The notes beneath the pieces are model-generated. The model saw nothing but the letters and a program-made list of their open reading frames with translations. It did no database searches and was not told the origin of the DNA. DNA of 64,000 bases from Acrasis kona (Eukaryota > Heterolobosea > Eutetramitea > Acrasida > Acrasidae). The position numbers and the translations under genes are program-made. Below, one piece after another: positions 10,872 to 22,853 of the stretch. Within the stretch, counting starts at the first letter, position 1. The number at the start of each line of letters is the position of its first letter. The DNA lies in assembly GCA_026419775.2 (NCBI GenBank), contig JAOPGA020001708.1, forward strand, positions 1 to 64,000. The letters run 5' to 3'.

Positions 10872-12299
10872 ATGGGTTTCATTCTAAAAGGTATTCGTTG
10901 GAATTTTGAATCAAAAGCAACTCTTCAAGATTTGATGGTTGTTTCCATCTTGAGTCCTGTAGAACTGTGCCCTTCGTCAGAATATAACGCAGAGCAGGAC
11001 AAGAAGAGAAATATGTATATTGTTGAGGTTGGAATGGATAGAGAAGTTTTTCACATTCCCATTTATTATTCCATTGCACGTTATATTGGAAGAGGCAGTT
11101 ACGGAGTAGTTTGTGCTGCTACGAATACGATAACTAAAGAGGCAGTTGCAATTAAAAAGAACATTTCAATATTCCCTTGGGGCATTGACTTTGAGGACGA
11201 TGGTGATTTGGACCACTTGGTATTAGAGGCCAATAGTCTACTTGAAGGAATTATTTCTTCTCCCCTCAGAGGAAATAACTTATCCGGAACAAACTCCAAG
11301 AAATGCAGTTATTACTCAATAACCACGCAAAAAAGAATTTTAAGAGAATTAAAGATACTTCATAGTTTTAATCACCCCAATGTGATTTCGCTACGGGATG
11401 TTGTAGCGCCGCCGAGTCTAAAAGAATTTTCTGATGTTTATTTGGTTACGGAGCTCATGTCATGCGACCTTAGAGACATTCTAAGATCCAAACAACCACT
11501 TACCAACGAACACATCAAGTTTATAATGTACCAAATACTTTTAGGTCTACACTACATACATAGTGCCAAAATAATACATCGGGACTTGAAACCAGGTAAG
11601 TACAAAAAAGCACATCAATCTCACCACCATGTAGAAAACATTTTAATCAATGCTGAATGTATGGTAAAGATATGTGACCTAGGATTAGCAAGAGGAATAC
11701 AACAACAAGAACCCACATTTAAGGATTCACAAGAAGATGATGTTTTTGGTGAACTCACTACCTATGTGCAAACAAGATATTATAGAGCACCTGAAGTCAT
11801 TCTTAATTATGAAAAAATCTCACAGGAAACAGATTGTTGGTCCATTGGTTGTATTTTTGCAGAACTCTTGTCTCCCGATAGGAAGATCTTGTTTCCAGGT
11901 CTCAGCACCATGGATCAACTACAAAGTGTCATTTCCACAATAGGAACTCCACACTTGTCAAAAGTAAGGGGATCTAAAGAAGGTCTAGAATACTTCAAGT
12001 CGTTGCCTTATATTGCACCTGTTGAACTGTCTTGTAAATTTCCGTCAGCCGATCCTCTTGCGGTGGACTTGTTAAAACAATTATTACAATTTGATTATAG
12101 AGATCGTTATTCTGCTTTACAAGCCTTGAAGCATCCTTATTTTTGTACTATTTATGATGGCGCTAATGTATATGAAGCGGAACAAGCTTTTGATTTTGGT
12201 TATGAAGCAAGCCTTGGAGAAGATATGGTCTCCATTAAGAAAATGTGTTATGATACCCTAACTCAAATCAATACAAGCAGAAAACGATTTAACAAATAA
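10872..12299 (+). CDS. MAP kinase-family protein kinase with TTY activation motif
   Basis: Exons about 10872-11595 and 11635-12299, about 462 residues. Kinase motifs: glycine loop IGRGSYGVVCAA, VAIKK lysine, IIHRDLKPENIL (restored across the intron), CDLGLAR in place of the usual DFG, and the activation segment GELTTYVQTRYYRAPE. The T-x-Y motif is TTY instead of TEY, TDY, TPY or TGY. About 75 extra residues sit between the VAIKK strand and the C-helix. The 39-nt intron is a multiple of three with no stop, so intron retention would add 13 residues inside the catalytic loop. Convergent with the E2 gene only 24 bases away. Confidence 0.85.
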   Translation: MGFILKGIRWNFESKATLQDLMVVSILSPVELCPSSEYNAEQDKKRNMYIVEVGMDREVFHIPIYYSIARYIGRGSYGVVCAATNTITKEAVAIKKNISIFPWGIDFEDDGDLDHLVLEANSLLEGIISSPLRGNNLSGTNSKKCSYYSITTQKRILRELKILHSFNHPNVISLRDVVAPPSLKEFSDVYLVTELMSCDLRDILRSKQPLTNEHIKFIMYQILLGLHYIHSAKIIHRDLKPGKYKKAHQSHHHVENILINAECMVKICDLGLARGIQQQEPTFKDSQEDDVFGELTTYVQTRYYRAPEVILNYEKISQETDCWSIGCIFAELLSPDRKILFPGLSTMDQLQSVISTIGTPHLSKVRGSKEGLEYFKSLPYIAPVELSCKFPSADPLAVDLLKQLLQFDYRDRYSALQALKHPYFCTIYDGANVYEAEQAFDFGYEASLGEDMVSIKKMCYDTLTQINTSRKRFNK

Positions 12300-12323
12300 T
12301 GTAAATAAACAATTAAAAACATT

Positions 12324-14079
<1,756 letters not shown>

Positions 14080-16908
14080 ATGTCGGGACGTGGCATTGAG
14101 AGAGGTATCGCTGATGCGTTCATAGATAAAGTCAAGTTAATTAAAATTCCAGAAAATTTCAAATCATGGAAGTCACAGCCTGATGTTCAAGCAGACCTAA
14201 TCCCCAAATTTAACAAAAGAGATATCGACCTGCCAATCAAGTTCAATACGAAGAGAGAACACATTCTGGACTTTCAGAACTTTCCTCTCGCTCACTTAGG
14301 CACGCAAGATAAAAATGCAGCACAGTGGAACCTTTCAGATAGCGCCACTCCCATGGAAGTTTATATCGCCGTCAGCGGAAGTGGTAAAACGCACGAAGTG
14401 TTTCGTAATGGTTCAATTGGTTACGTGTTATATTCTACGGCTGGAGTGGACAGTGAATATGACAGTTACATGCAAAAACTTTATAACGAATTGACAACCG
14501 TCCAAAATGAGCAAGACAGATCTATTAGGCATGCAAAGGGAGAAAAGAAGATTTTGACTTGGATCTGCGCTAAGCTAGCCAGCTTGTATCACCTTATAGA
14601 TACTCATGGAATCACACCAAAAGAATTCATGTACAGCCAAACCAACGTACGTACCCGCTACTACGCTGAATGTTACGAAAAGTGCTTGGAGTACTTTGAA
14701 GAAGAGTGTAAAAGGAGAAAAGTACCAGAGGTTGTGTATGATGAAACCATCGTCCACAATTTTCTTGTTCGGAAAATTAACCTTTTACTTGAAAAAAGAG
14801 GACGGAACAGAGGACAGTCCGATGTACCGAAATTAGGTATAGCGTTCGATGAGGCGAACTATATCCACCTCAGATTTCCCAAAGGGTAAGTTATTCACAT
14901 GTCAACAACTAACTGTGTTAGATTTTTAAGTTTGAGACAGGAGGACCGCAGCATGTTGTTCGGCATTAAAAGTGCGCTCAGCAGGGTGATCCAAGATTAT
15001 AAATACATTGCATTTGCGGGAACTTCACTTTCGTTAAAGCATAGAGATGTTCTAATGGGTTCGGTCGGGAAGGAGACAAGTATTTTGGTTAAGAGTGACT
15101 TTAAGTACCACACGGTCAAATCAGCAAAACGATTTCTCGAAGAAAACCTTGATGTACAGGGATGTAGTGATGTATTGAATGATACAGAAACAATGTCCCT
15201 CCTTATTGGTAGACCGAGGCTCGTAGTTAAAGTGATTTTCTTGATTGGACAAGTTACGAAAGAAGGAATCCACAAAAACAAAAACGATATATTAAGACAA
15301 GCCATCAAAAGATCGTTTGATATACACACTACAACAGCAGTGGATGCAATCAAAGAAAGTTACAAAGGAAAAACACATGACCGAATTCTTCTGTTAAGAG
15401 CTATAGAGTCTCTGGCGATTCATATTGGTTTGAAAGAAAACGCAGTCTTTACTGTCTGCACTGAAAGCTCTGGAAAGTACAGACATAATATTCCTGACTT
15501 GGTGGCGTCTGGTATCTGCCACTTGAAATCATCACAAGACAACAATAAAAAGATAAAGTATTACGAATGCGTTGAAGAGCCCCTATCTAGAGCTATTGTT
15601 TCCTCAATTCTAAAAGATTATGCGGATGAACTTCCAAGTGTTAGTGTGAGAAATGCAGCAAAGCGTTTGGTGGATACAAACAACAAAGGTCTATCCTTTG
15701 AAGAATTGATCATGTCAGCGTTGTGTGTGCACGGCACAATGGCCAGATTATGCGAGAACATTGAAGTGTTTAATAATAAAAATGAGGTAATCAAAGATTT
15801 TGATTGGATAAAGAGAATAAATATCACAGGATCAGTGAACAAAATCTCTACTAATAAAGATGAAGACGATCATGTATCGACGGAAAACGACTTTCTCGAT
15901 CTACTCGCATCTTATCATAATAACAAAAAAGAACAAATTGGCGCATATCCGACAAGTGCTTTTGGCTTTGACATATCTGGAGTTGGTCCTGCAGGAGACA
16001 AATCAGGTTTTATGCTTTTCTCCAAATTTGAAGTATCAGATACCCATTACAAAAAAAAAGCGCCAGAACTATACCTTAGCAAAGAACGTAGGGGACTGCG
16101 AGAGAAATTCGATGAGCTTTACAACAAACTCGACAAGGTGCTTTTAATAAGTATCTTGATGCCAAAACGATCAAGGGATGTACAATTTGACAAAACTGCT
16201 TTGACAGAAAAGGAGTTCTACATGGAAATAACACAACAGAAACTGCATTATTTGTTCAAAGATCCGGTTGTTGTAAGTACTTTGGAACAAGTACTTGGAA
16301 AAAAAGATGATGTTTATATCAATACTCATCTGTTCCCAAATGATGAGTTTGATAAGATGATGCTTGAAGAAGGCGAAGAATTTATTACAAGTGAAGATGG
16401 AGAGCAACAAGCGATTAAGAAAAGAAGAGTGAGTGCACATAGCTTCGCACCTATTTCTGAGCAACAAGGTAAGTCACACAACACACAAAAAGTACTCAAC
16501 GTGTTATTGTAGTGGGTGGATCTATTAGTGGAGTCACCATTACCATCAAGAATGGAGAAGATGACTCGGTCACATCGGAGTTGATTACGTTGCCCAAAAA
16601 TTTTGAAGATTTGAGGACGTTGATCCAGGACACGTTTGGTTTTACCAATCCGCCCGTCATTAGCAATGAGAAATATGCTCTAATCAGAGACATCAACGTC
16701 ATCTCACGAGATGCAACCATTTTGGCATTCGCCGATGAAGCAAGTCGTAAGAAGGCCAGTAAACAACCAGGTAAGTCACATGCAACACACAAAAAGTACT
16801 CAACGTGTTATTGTAGTGGGTGGTCACGAGCAAGCCAAGGTGGTCAGGGTGACTGTAAATGATGTAGATGGTGATATAGTGCCTGTCACAGAATCACACA
16901 CTTTTTAA
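14080..16908 (+). CDS. Crinkler-like P-loop NTPase protein with swapped C-terminal modules
   Basis: Four exons, about 14080-14885, 14922-16468, 16513-16770 and 16817-16908, with introns of 36, 44 and 46 nt; about 900 residues. A Walker A motif (AVSGSGKT, residues 98-105) and a Walker B-like strand (KLGIAFDEAN, near 251) resemble the P-loop domain found in Crinkler/CRN-type proteins. A C-terminal region (residues about 600-720, GFDISGVGPAGDKSG ... FSKFEV) could be a degenerate nuclease-like fold. Exon 3 encodes an 86-codon ubiquitin- or doublecortin-like module (LITLPKNFEDLRTLIQDTFGF). The last exon stops early after a run of five Ts; the adjacent frame continues for about 18 codons. Family assignment is by motif only. 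Confidence 0.65.
16469..16512 (+). other. Intron of the shared near-identical family (copy B)
   Basis: 44-nt GT...AG intron, phase 1, starting GTAAGTCACACAACACAC and ending CAACGTGTTATTGTAG, followed by TGGGTGG. It is almost identical to copy C (16771-16816) and close to copy A (197-235). Confidence 0.85.
16771..16816 (+). other. Intron of the shared near-identical family (copy C)
   Basis: 46-nt GT...AG intron, phase 1. It differs from copy B by a two-base insertion near the 5' end (GTAAGTCACATGCAACACAC), and the remaining sequence through TTGTAG and the exon edge TGGGTGG is the same. Together copies B and C flank a phase-symmetric 258-nt exon. Confidence 0.85.
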
Positions 16909-18629
16909 GAGTTGATGGAAAATTGGTGTTTGTTGAACCAGTCAAGAGGGAGTAATAAAGTATATACTTTTTATGAAATGAAATGTTTTAGTTCAATCTT
17001 TATTTGTGATGTTTGAACGTAACCAGAATTGATATCAGCGTCAATTTGAATGATTGACTCAAAGTGATGAAGAAAAACATCAACAGCAATCATATTGCAT
17101 ATACCCCTCGTCATCAACTGACAAACCGTTTTTTGTAATCCTCACACTTCTATGAATGGCTCAATTCGTGAAGTCCTACCTAGCAGTCACTCCAAGTCAA
17201 GTTGTAGCATAGGTACTACCCAACATCAAACTGTATAACGATTTAGTGTACAAACCAAACAAAAAGGTAGGGAATGATAATATAGTATCAGAGGTGCAAA
17301 TGTTTTATTGCCCATGCAATAATTGTATAATAATACAATAGAAGCATAATAAGAAGCAAATAAGCAGCAAGGGTTTATCGTAATACAATTCATGACATTT
17401 TTATACCAAATGAGTACTTTGATGAACGTTTCACTCAGTTCAACGTTATCACCAGGAGTGCAGTTGCAGATAGATGCTCATCAATCCTAGAACCATGTTC
17501 AATTTAAGAAATAAACATCGTGTATAAAATGGAAAAGTAAAGAATACACATAGTGTCGTGTAATATAAATTAAAAACAGCAATAAACATTAATGTCGTTA
17601 ATTAATTTAGTGCATGAATGTAACAATACAGAATTCGAGTACGAATCTTTTGTACTACTGTGGGGATAATCGTAATAAAATTTGCTCTTAATCTTTCTTC
17701 AAGATACATACATAGCACATAAAAATAAGCATATATGCCACTCTAGAATTCCTTGTGGTGTCCTCGTATACAATTAAAGTTAACCCTTGCCACATCACAA
17801 TGCCTCATGGCGACTGTTGTATTTATTTGTTCAAACTCAGTGTCGCCGCCTTCAAGGTCCTCTGACCCAAATACAAATATATGCTGAACTATCATTGTAT
17901 TGGTAAATGCGGGTACTGTTCTATTTTACATAGAGTTTTGAAGGCTGAGAGGCCACTGTTGCGGAATGACTTCATCCTTGATTGGTCTTGGTTTGAAATT
18001 GTAATGACGGGCGGAAATGTTAACAACCGTTATATCAGACAAATGAAAAGTGGAGATTATCAGAGGAGTACATTGAAAACATGGAGAGAGATGGATTTTA
18101 CATGGATGATGTAACATTATCAGCATTTTCTAATGTACTGAACATTACCATCAATACATATTCGTGGTGTACCTGACAATCAAAAAATAAATGATTCTTT
18201 TATTATTCACCTTCCTAATGGTTTTTTTCAAACAACCACCGCAATCTCCCCAAAATAAAATTTGATGGACAATATATTTGAAAAAGAGCCAAAACGTCTA
18301 GAAAATCATAGTTCTGTATTGATTTGAGTACCTGTGCAATTCGAAATAATGTGTCAGCTTAATATAATATATTCAGTTATATAAGATGATCATGATAGCA
18401 CGACGGGGTTGTGCGATTGTCTGGGAGTTCATTTGGTTGCTCAAAATGAAAAAATACATGATAGAAAACCTTAGTGGCCTTCCGCCAGGATGGAAGTTAT
18501 GTCGACCGGTTATACTGTCGTGTAAAGCATTTCTTGTAAGTATCAGTATTAGTGAAGTTGTGACACTTTGAAATTTATAACTCCGTGGAGAAGTTTTCAA
18601 ATCATTCAATTTTGTTTATCAAAATCAAA
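16909..18629. other. Long gene-poor stretch
   Basis: About 1.7 kb without a convincing gene. The first 60 bases continue the alternative reading frame of the last exon upstream (ending at a TAA near 16955), followed by an AATAAAG-type polyadenylation signal. Open frames at 17881-18114 and 18386-18571 are short and featureless. No tRNA or tandem array seen. Confidence 0.45.
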
Positions 18630-20323
18630 ATGGACCACAAGAGAATCATCTGTCTGGGATTGTTGCTTCTGTTGGTGTTTGTTCTATCAGAGCACAACAA
18701 ACTAATTCAGACACTCTCGAACGATGGTAAAGGCTGTGGTGTTTGTGTTTTCGCGATCACCGAGGCTCAAAAACTGTTCAAAAGCAAACCACATTTGTCC
18801 ACCCCTCTACTTTTCAAACAAATATGTAGGATGCCCAATGACGCAAAAACTCAAGAATCAGTAAGTACATACGCTATCGAACCAATTAACTAATTAATTA
18901 GTGTGACGCAATTTCATCGGAGCACACACAACAATTTGACGAATACATTAAAAAAAATTGGGATGCAGATTACATTTGCTCCAAGTTAGGCCTATGCAAG
19001 ACGTGTCACTTGCTTTCTGATGCTAATCAGGTCTTCTCCTCTCCAACTGCCGCTCTATCACTTCCCCAAAATATTAGAGACGCACAATACAAGGCCCGCG
19101 TCCTAGCGCCACTTTTGTTCTCCCAATTCAAAGGACTTCAATCCGACCAAAATGGTGAAGGTCTGCCAAAGAGAATTTTTGATCTTGATGGAGATTACTT
19201 TTCAAAGTATAACAGTGTTGGAAGAGGGGCAAACTGGAGAGGTAGAGATTGCAACGACTGGTCAAGTAAAGTTCATCCTGGTCGCAAGTACACAAACATT
19301 GGTGAGGACATGAACTGTAATGGGATTCATGGAATTGATAAAGAAACAGAAAAAAGTTTTGAAGACTTGTTTTGTAATTCTTTCCCTGACGACCGTCAAT
19401 TAATCTTTTTGGGCGACAGTAGTGTGGCCGGCTTCATGATTCCTGTTGAGTGGTTAGATTTGAAGAATTTAACGAAAGTCTTATCGGCTTATAACAATGA
19501 ACTTGATTGGCCTATGAAGGTGTGGGGTAGTGGTTGGGATGATTCCATTCAGAGTGAGTCAATGTATCATAGAATAGTTTCTAGAAACAAATGTGCTCAC
19601 AGACAGTTTCAAAATGTTGCAAAGAATGGTGCCGAAATGAAGGACCTTGTTGAGCAAATTAAAAATGTACAAATTAGTCACGATGATAAACCTGCATTGG
19701 TATTTATTGGTTATATTGGTAACGATGTATGTGGTCCTTCATTGGAAACAATGACTCCTGTTGATTTGTATGAAAAGAGACTTCGGGAAGGTTTAGAATC
19801 TCTTAATAAAAAGTTACCAAAGAATAGTAAGGTTGTTATGTTTGGGCTAATTGATGGCGCCATATTGTTTGATCACATGGGTGATTTACAACATCCTATT
19901 GGTCCTGTTAAATATTCTCAATTTTACGAATTCTTGACATGCAGCGGTATGAATCCTTGTTCCACATGGTTGACGACCAACTCTACTTCAAGGGCTTTGG
20001 CTTCTGAAAGAATGCGTCAGCTTGATGGCGTACTTGAAAAGTTGGTCACAGAACAATTCAAGTTTGAAAACTTCGACCTGACCTTCATTGATTTTGAAGA
20101 GTTGATTGACCTTGCTTTTGCTCAACTTGATAAAGAAAAGAGGCCCTACTCAGATCTAATCGATGCAGTCGACGGATTCCACCCAAGCATACTATATGGA
20201 AGCAGAATACTAAGCAAGTTCTTGTGGCAAGTGTTGGAGAAACAGAGACCTGATTTTATCGGAGACATTAACCCCAACAATGAAAAGATCCAAAGTCTAT
20301 TTGGAGATCAAGGAGGACACTAA
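18630..20323 (+). CDS. AOAH: Acyloxyacyl hydrolase (saposin B + GDSL esterase), two exons
   Basis: Exons 18630-18860 and 18902-20323 with a 41-nt intron; about 550 residues, near the animal length of 575. An N-terminal signal peptide (CLGLLLLLVFVL) precedes a saposin B domain with six cysteines (GCGVCVF ... CRMP ... SKLGLCKTC). The GDSL-type catalytic domain shows IFLGDSSVAGF (nucleophile serine), the GNDVCG block and the DAVDGFHPS Asp-His motif near the C-terminus. The animal enzyme removes secondary acyl chains from bacterial lipid A. In a bacterivorous protist it would plausibly act on ingested Gram-negative bacteria in phagosomes (inference). Convergent with the carrier gene 19 bases away. 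Confidence 0.88.
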
Positions 20324-20342
20324 TATAAAATAATACATTTTT

Positions 20343-21339
20343 TTATTTATGAGTTCCATCAAATATTCTTTTCATGTATTCGTATGTGGTCCACGTAATT
20401 GCAGCACTTGGTGTGAAATACATGACCCTAGGAACAACTCCCCTGCTCAGCCCTGTTATTAACCCACCAGGTCGCAACCGCATTCTGTTTAATACATCTC
20501 TTATCCCCGTATACTCGAGACCTGGTTGTGTTTGAAGTTGAGTTTTCACTACATCAAAAGGATTAGATATCGCAGCCCCAGCAGCACCGGCCATTCCACC
20601 AGCTACAAAATGCTTCCATGTCGCCACTTCGTGGTTATGGTCGCTAGGGTTTCTTAATAAATGTTTTATTGATTCATACGTAATGAAGTGTGCTAATGTG
20701 TATGGAATGTTCATCAATAGTGTAGTGGGATAGGATAAATAAAAGGCACGAAGTCCCTCTTCGCGAAGAATGCGACGAAAGCAAGAAATGGCTCCTGTAG
20801 AATAATTTAACTGCATGCGTTGTTTGATGACATCAATGGGCGTCGATGTGGCATCATGTACCATAGTGGCGCATATTCCGGCAAGACCTATTGTATGTGT
20901 AAGTATTTTTAGTTTAAATGTTTACAATACCAGTCACGGCAACACTTGGTGCTACATAATGTTCATGATGATGATGGTGATGAAAGTCGTGGTGGGTTTT
21001 TTTCGTAAAAGATTTTTTGATCAATTCGTACGTTGCAAAGTAAAGTGCATGGCTAGGAATTGCCCCTACCAGTACGGCGCTCAAACCTCTATATAGTCGT
21101 CTGTATCCATCCGCTCTAACCATTGTTCCAACTTCACCGAATACGGTACTTACACCATTACCGCTTGTTGCTGTGAGCACTGACTGCATACGAGTTTTGA
21201 CGGTATCTATTGGAAACATGAATGAATGTTCTACTAATCCTGCTGCACCACCCGCGATCATATGCTGGATTGTTGAAAAGTGAACATCAGCAGGTAGCTC
21301 TTCGACATGCGTGAGTATAGTGTTCCGCCTCTGTTCCAT
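20343..21339 (-). CDS. Mitochondrial carrier, mitoferrin-like, two exons
   Basis: Minus-strand exons 20931-21339 and 20343-20887 with a 43-nt intron; about 317 residues. Three carrier repeats each carry the Px[DE]xx[KR] signature: FPIDTVKTRMQ, TPIDVIKQRMQ and NPFDVVKTQLQ. The glycine-rich helices AGGAAGLVEHSFMF and AGGMAGAAGAAISNPF match the mitoferrin/Mrs3-4 group, which imports iron into mitochondria. A striking insert HHDFHHHHHHEHY lies between repeats 1 and 2, just before the intron. A histidine-rich loop could bind metal, which fits iron transport but is not proof. Assignment to mitoferrin rather than another SLC25 is moderately secure. Confidence 0.82.
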
Positions 21340-22146
21340 TCAGTGTGAAAATATGAATGGATTTTCTTGCACTGACGTTAGATCAACCACATGAATTGTA
21401 ACCTCTACTTGAACAAACATAGGTTAATGCCGACGTCGGAAGACCATATAGTATAGTTTTGGACGAGTACGGAACCAGCAAAACAAGTTTATTGCTCTGC
21501 ATGTTTACGTTGTCAAAACAACTATAAAAGAAGCCTTAGCTTTTGAATTTGATTGAGGCCCTTAGTAACCAAGCATGAAATTGATTTCCGAGCTACATAA
21601 CTCTCAAGAATTTGAGTTTAACAAGTACAAATATTGTTCACTCGACAGCAAAGAAAGCACGGAGTAGCAAGTACACGAAAGGAGATATAGCAACCAAGAT
21701 GATGATAAATTACCTGAGCCTCGGCCTCGTTCACAGTTGCCAAATTGTCATCAGTATTGATGTGTTCATTGTAGCACGCCTCACCCACAACAAGAAGTAC
21801 GAAAGTAAGGGCTAACAGTTTTGTTTTGATGAGGTGTTCCTACTTACAAGTAACTTTCATGTATTTGCGTAGTGAGGTTTCTTTGTGATTCGCGCAAGAA
21901 TTCGGTATGTTGTTCAACAACTTGAGGAATTTGAACATGAGAAAAAGCACAAGAAGAGCCACTTTAAATTATGACTTTTATTTATAATATATTATATTAT
22001 TATTTATAATATTTCTTGAGAGTACTTGTACAATAGGGTGTTTACTGGCTGCTTGAATGACCACTTGATTGACTCGAAAAACAGTCGTATGCACTCCGTA
22101 GACGCGTTTAGGTTGTTGTCATATAACATACAAGGTACTTTGAGGA
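21340..22146. other. Gene-poor stretch with no intact gene
   Basis: About 800 bases upstream of the carrier. A frame near 21430-21520 contains GTSKTSLLL, which faintly resembles a P-loop, but it is short and ends quickly. An AT-only tract lies near 21980-22010. Nothing I can support as a gene. Confidence 0.35.
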
Positions 22147-22535
22147 TTATGTATGGAGTGAATCAAAATGAGAATTTTCACTTTCTCTCCTCCAAATTCC
22201 AACGGTGCAAGATCCATTAACTTTTCTAAAGATCGTTTTTTGTACCGAATTTTTAAAACGATAATCGTTGAAAACATGGACCTTGACAGCCTCTACAATT
22301 GCTAATATTGTTCCATTCCCACTTAAAGCAATATTCACCACAAGATGTGTTGGAAAATCTTTTTTAAGATGGCTCTTGAAATGCCTGCAAAACGTTGTTT
22401 TACCCTGTTGGCTTGGGGCAGTTAGTAAAGTGAATGATCCTCCATCTCGCATCAATATCCTTATAAATGTGTCTTGACGAGTTCAGAATTTCCGCGGCAC
22501 AAATCGGCTATCTCTTCAACAACTTCTTCTTTCAT
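22147..22535 (-). pseudogene. Broken P-loop NTPase fragment
   Basis: Minus-strand frames carry TLLTAPSQQGKTTFCRHF, a clear Walker A (APSQQGKTT) with flanking strand and helix. The start-like frame from about 22535 (KEEVVEEIADLCRGNSELVKTH) ends in a stop just before the Walker A frame opens, a shift of one or two bases. A further frame change near 22220 moves into KVKILILIHSIHN, a Walker B-like strand. Three partial frames in order with no intron boundaries suggest a decayed NTPase gene, perhaps related to the effector-type NTPases of this region. Confidence 0.45.
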
Positions 22536-22853
22536 TATTGTTCAATTCCTCTGGTTGAGTTTAAATTCCATGTCAAGTAATAAAGATTGTATTGACACTA
22601 GTAAAACTAACACGTGTTTACACGATCAATTCTAAGATATTTATTCCTAACATTATAGTATTCTTTTTATACTAATCCAAGAGCTCATAACTAACTCGTC
22701 CATCAGTCGTTTAAGAGATACATCAAATTAGTCTTTGATTTCCAACTCCTTAGTGGTCAAGGTGCGAACCGATCGGTTTTTAGCTCAAGCGCACAAACAA
22801 AAGTTTTTATTACAATATTTTTTAAACGTGGAAGCCTGTTGAGATATACTATA
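22536..22853. other. Intergenic, presumed P450 promoter
   Basis: About 320 AT-rich bases upstream of the P450 start. No gene or RNA seen. Confidence 0.4.

Noticed and set aside
17881-18571. Two short frames in the 1.7-kb gene-poor stretch
   Set aside because: Short and without any motif.
21430-21530. P-loop-like GTSKTSLLL string
   Set aside because: The frame closes quickly and lacks any other NTPase motif; likely chance.
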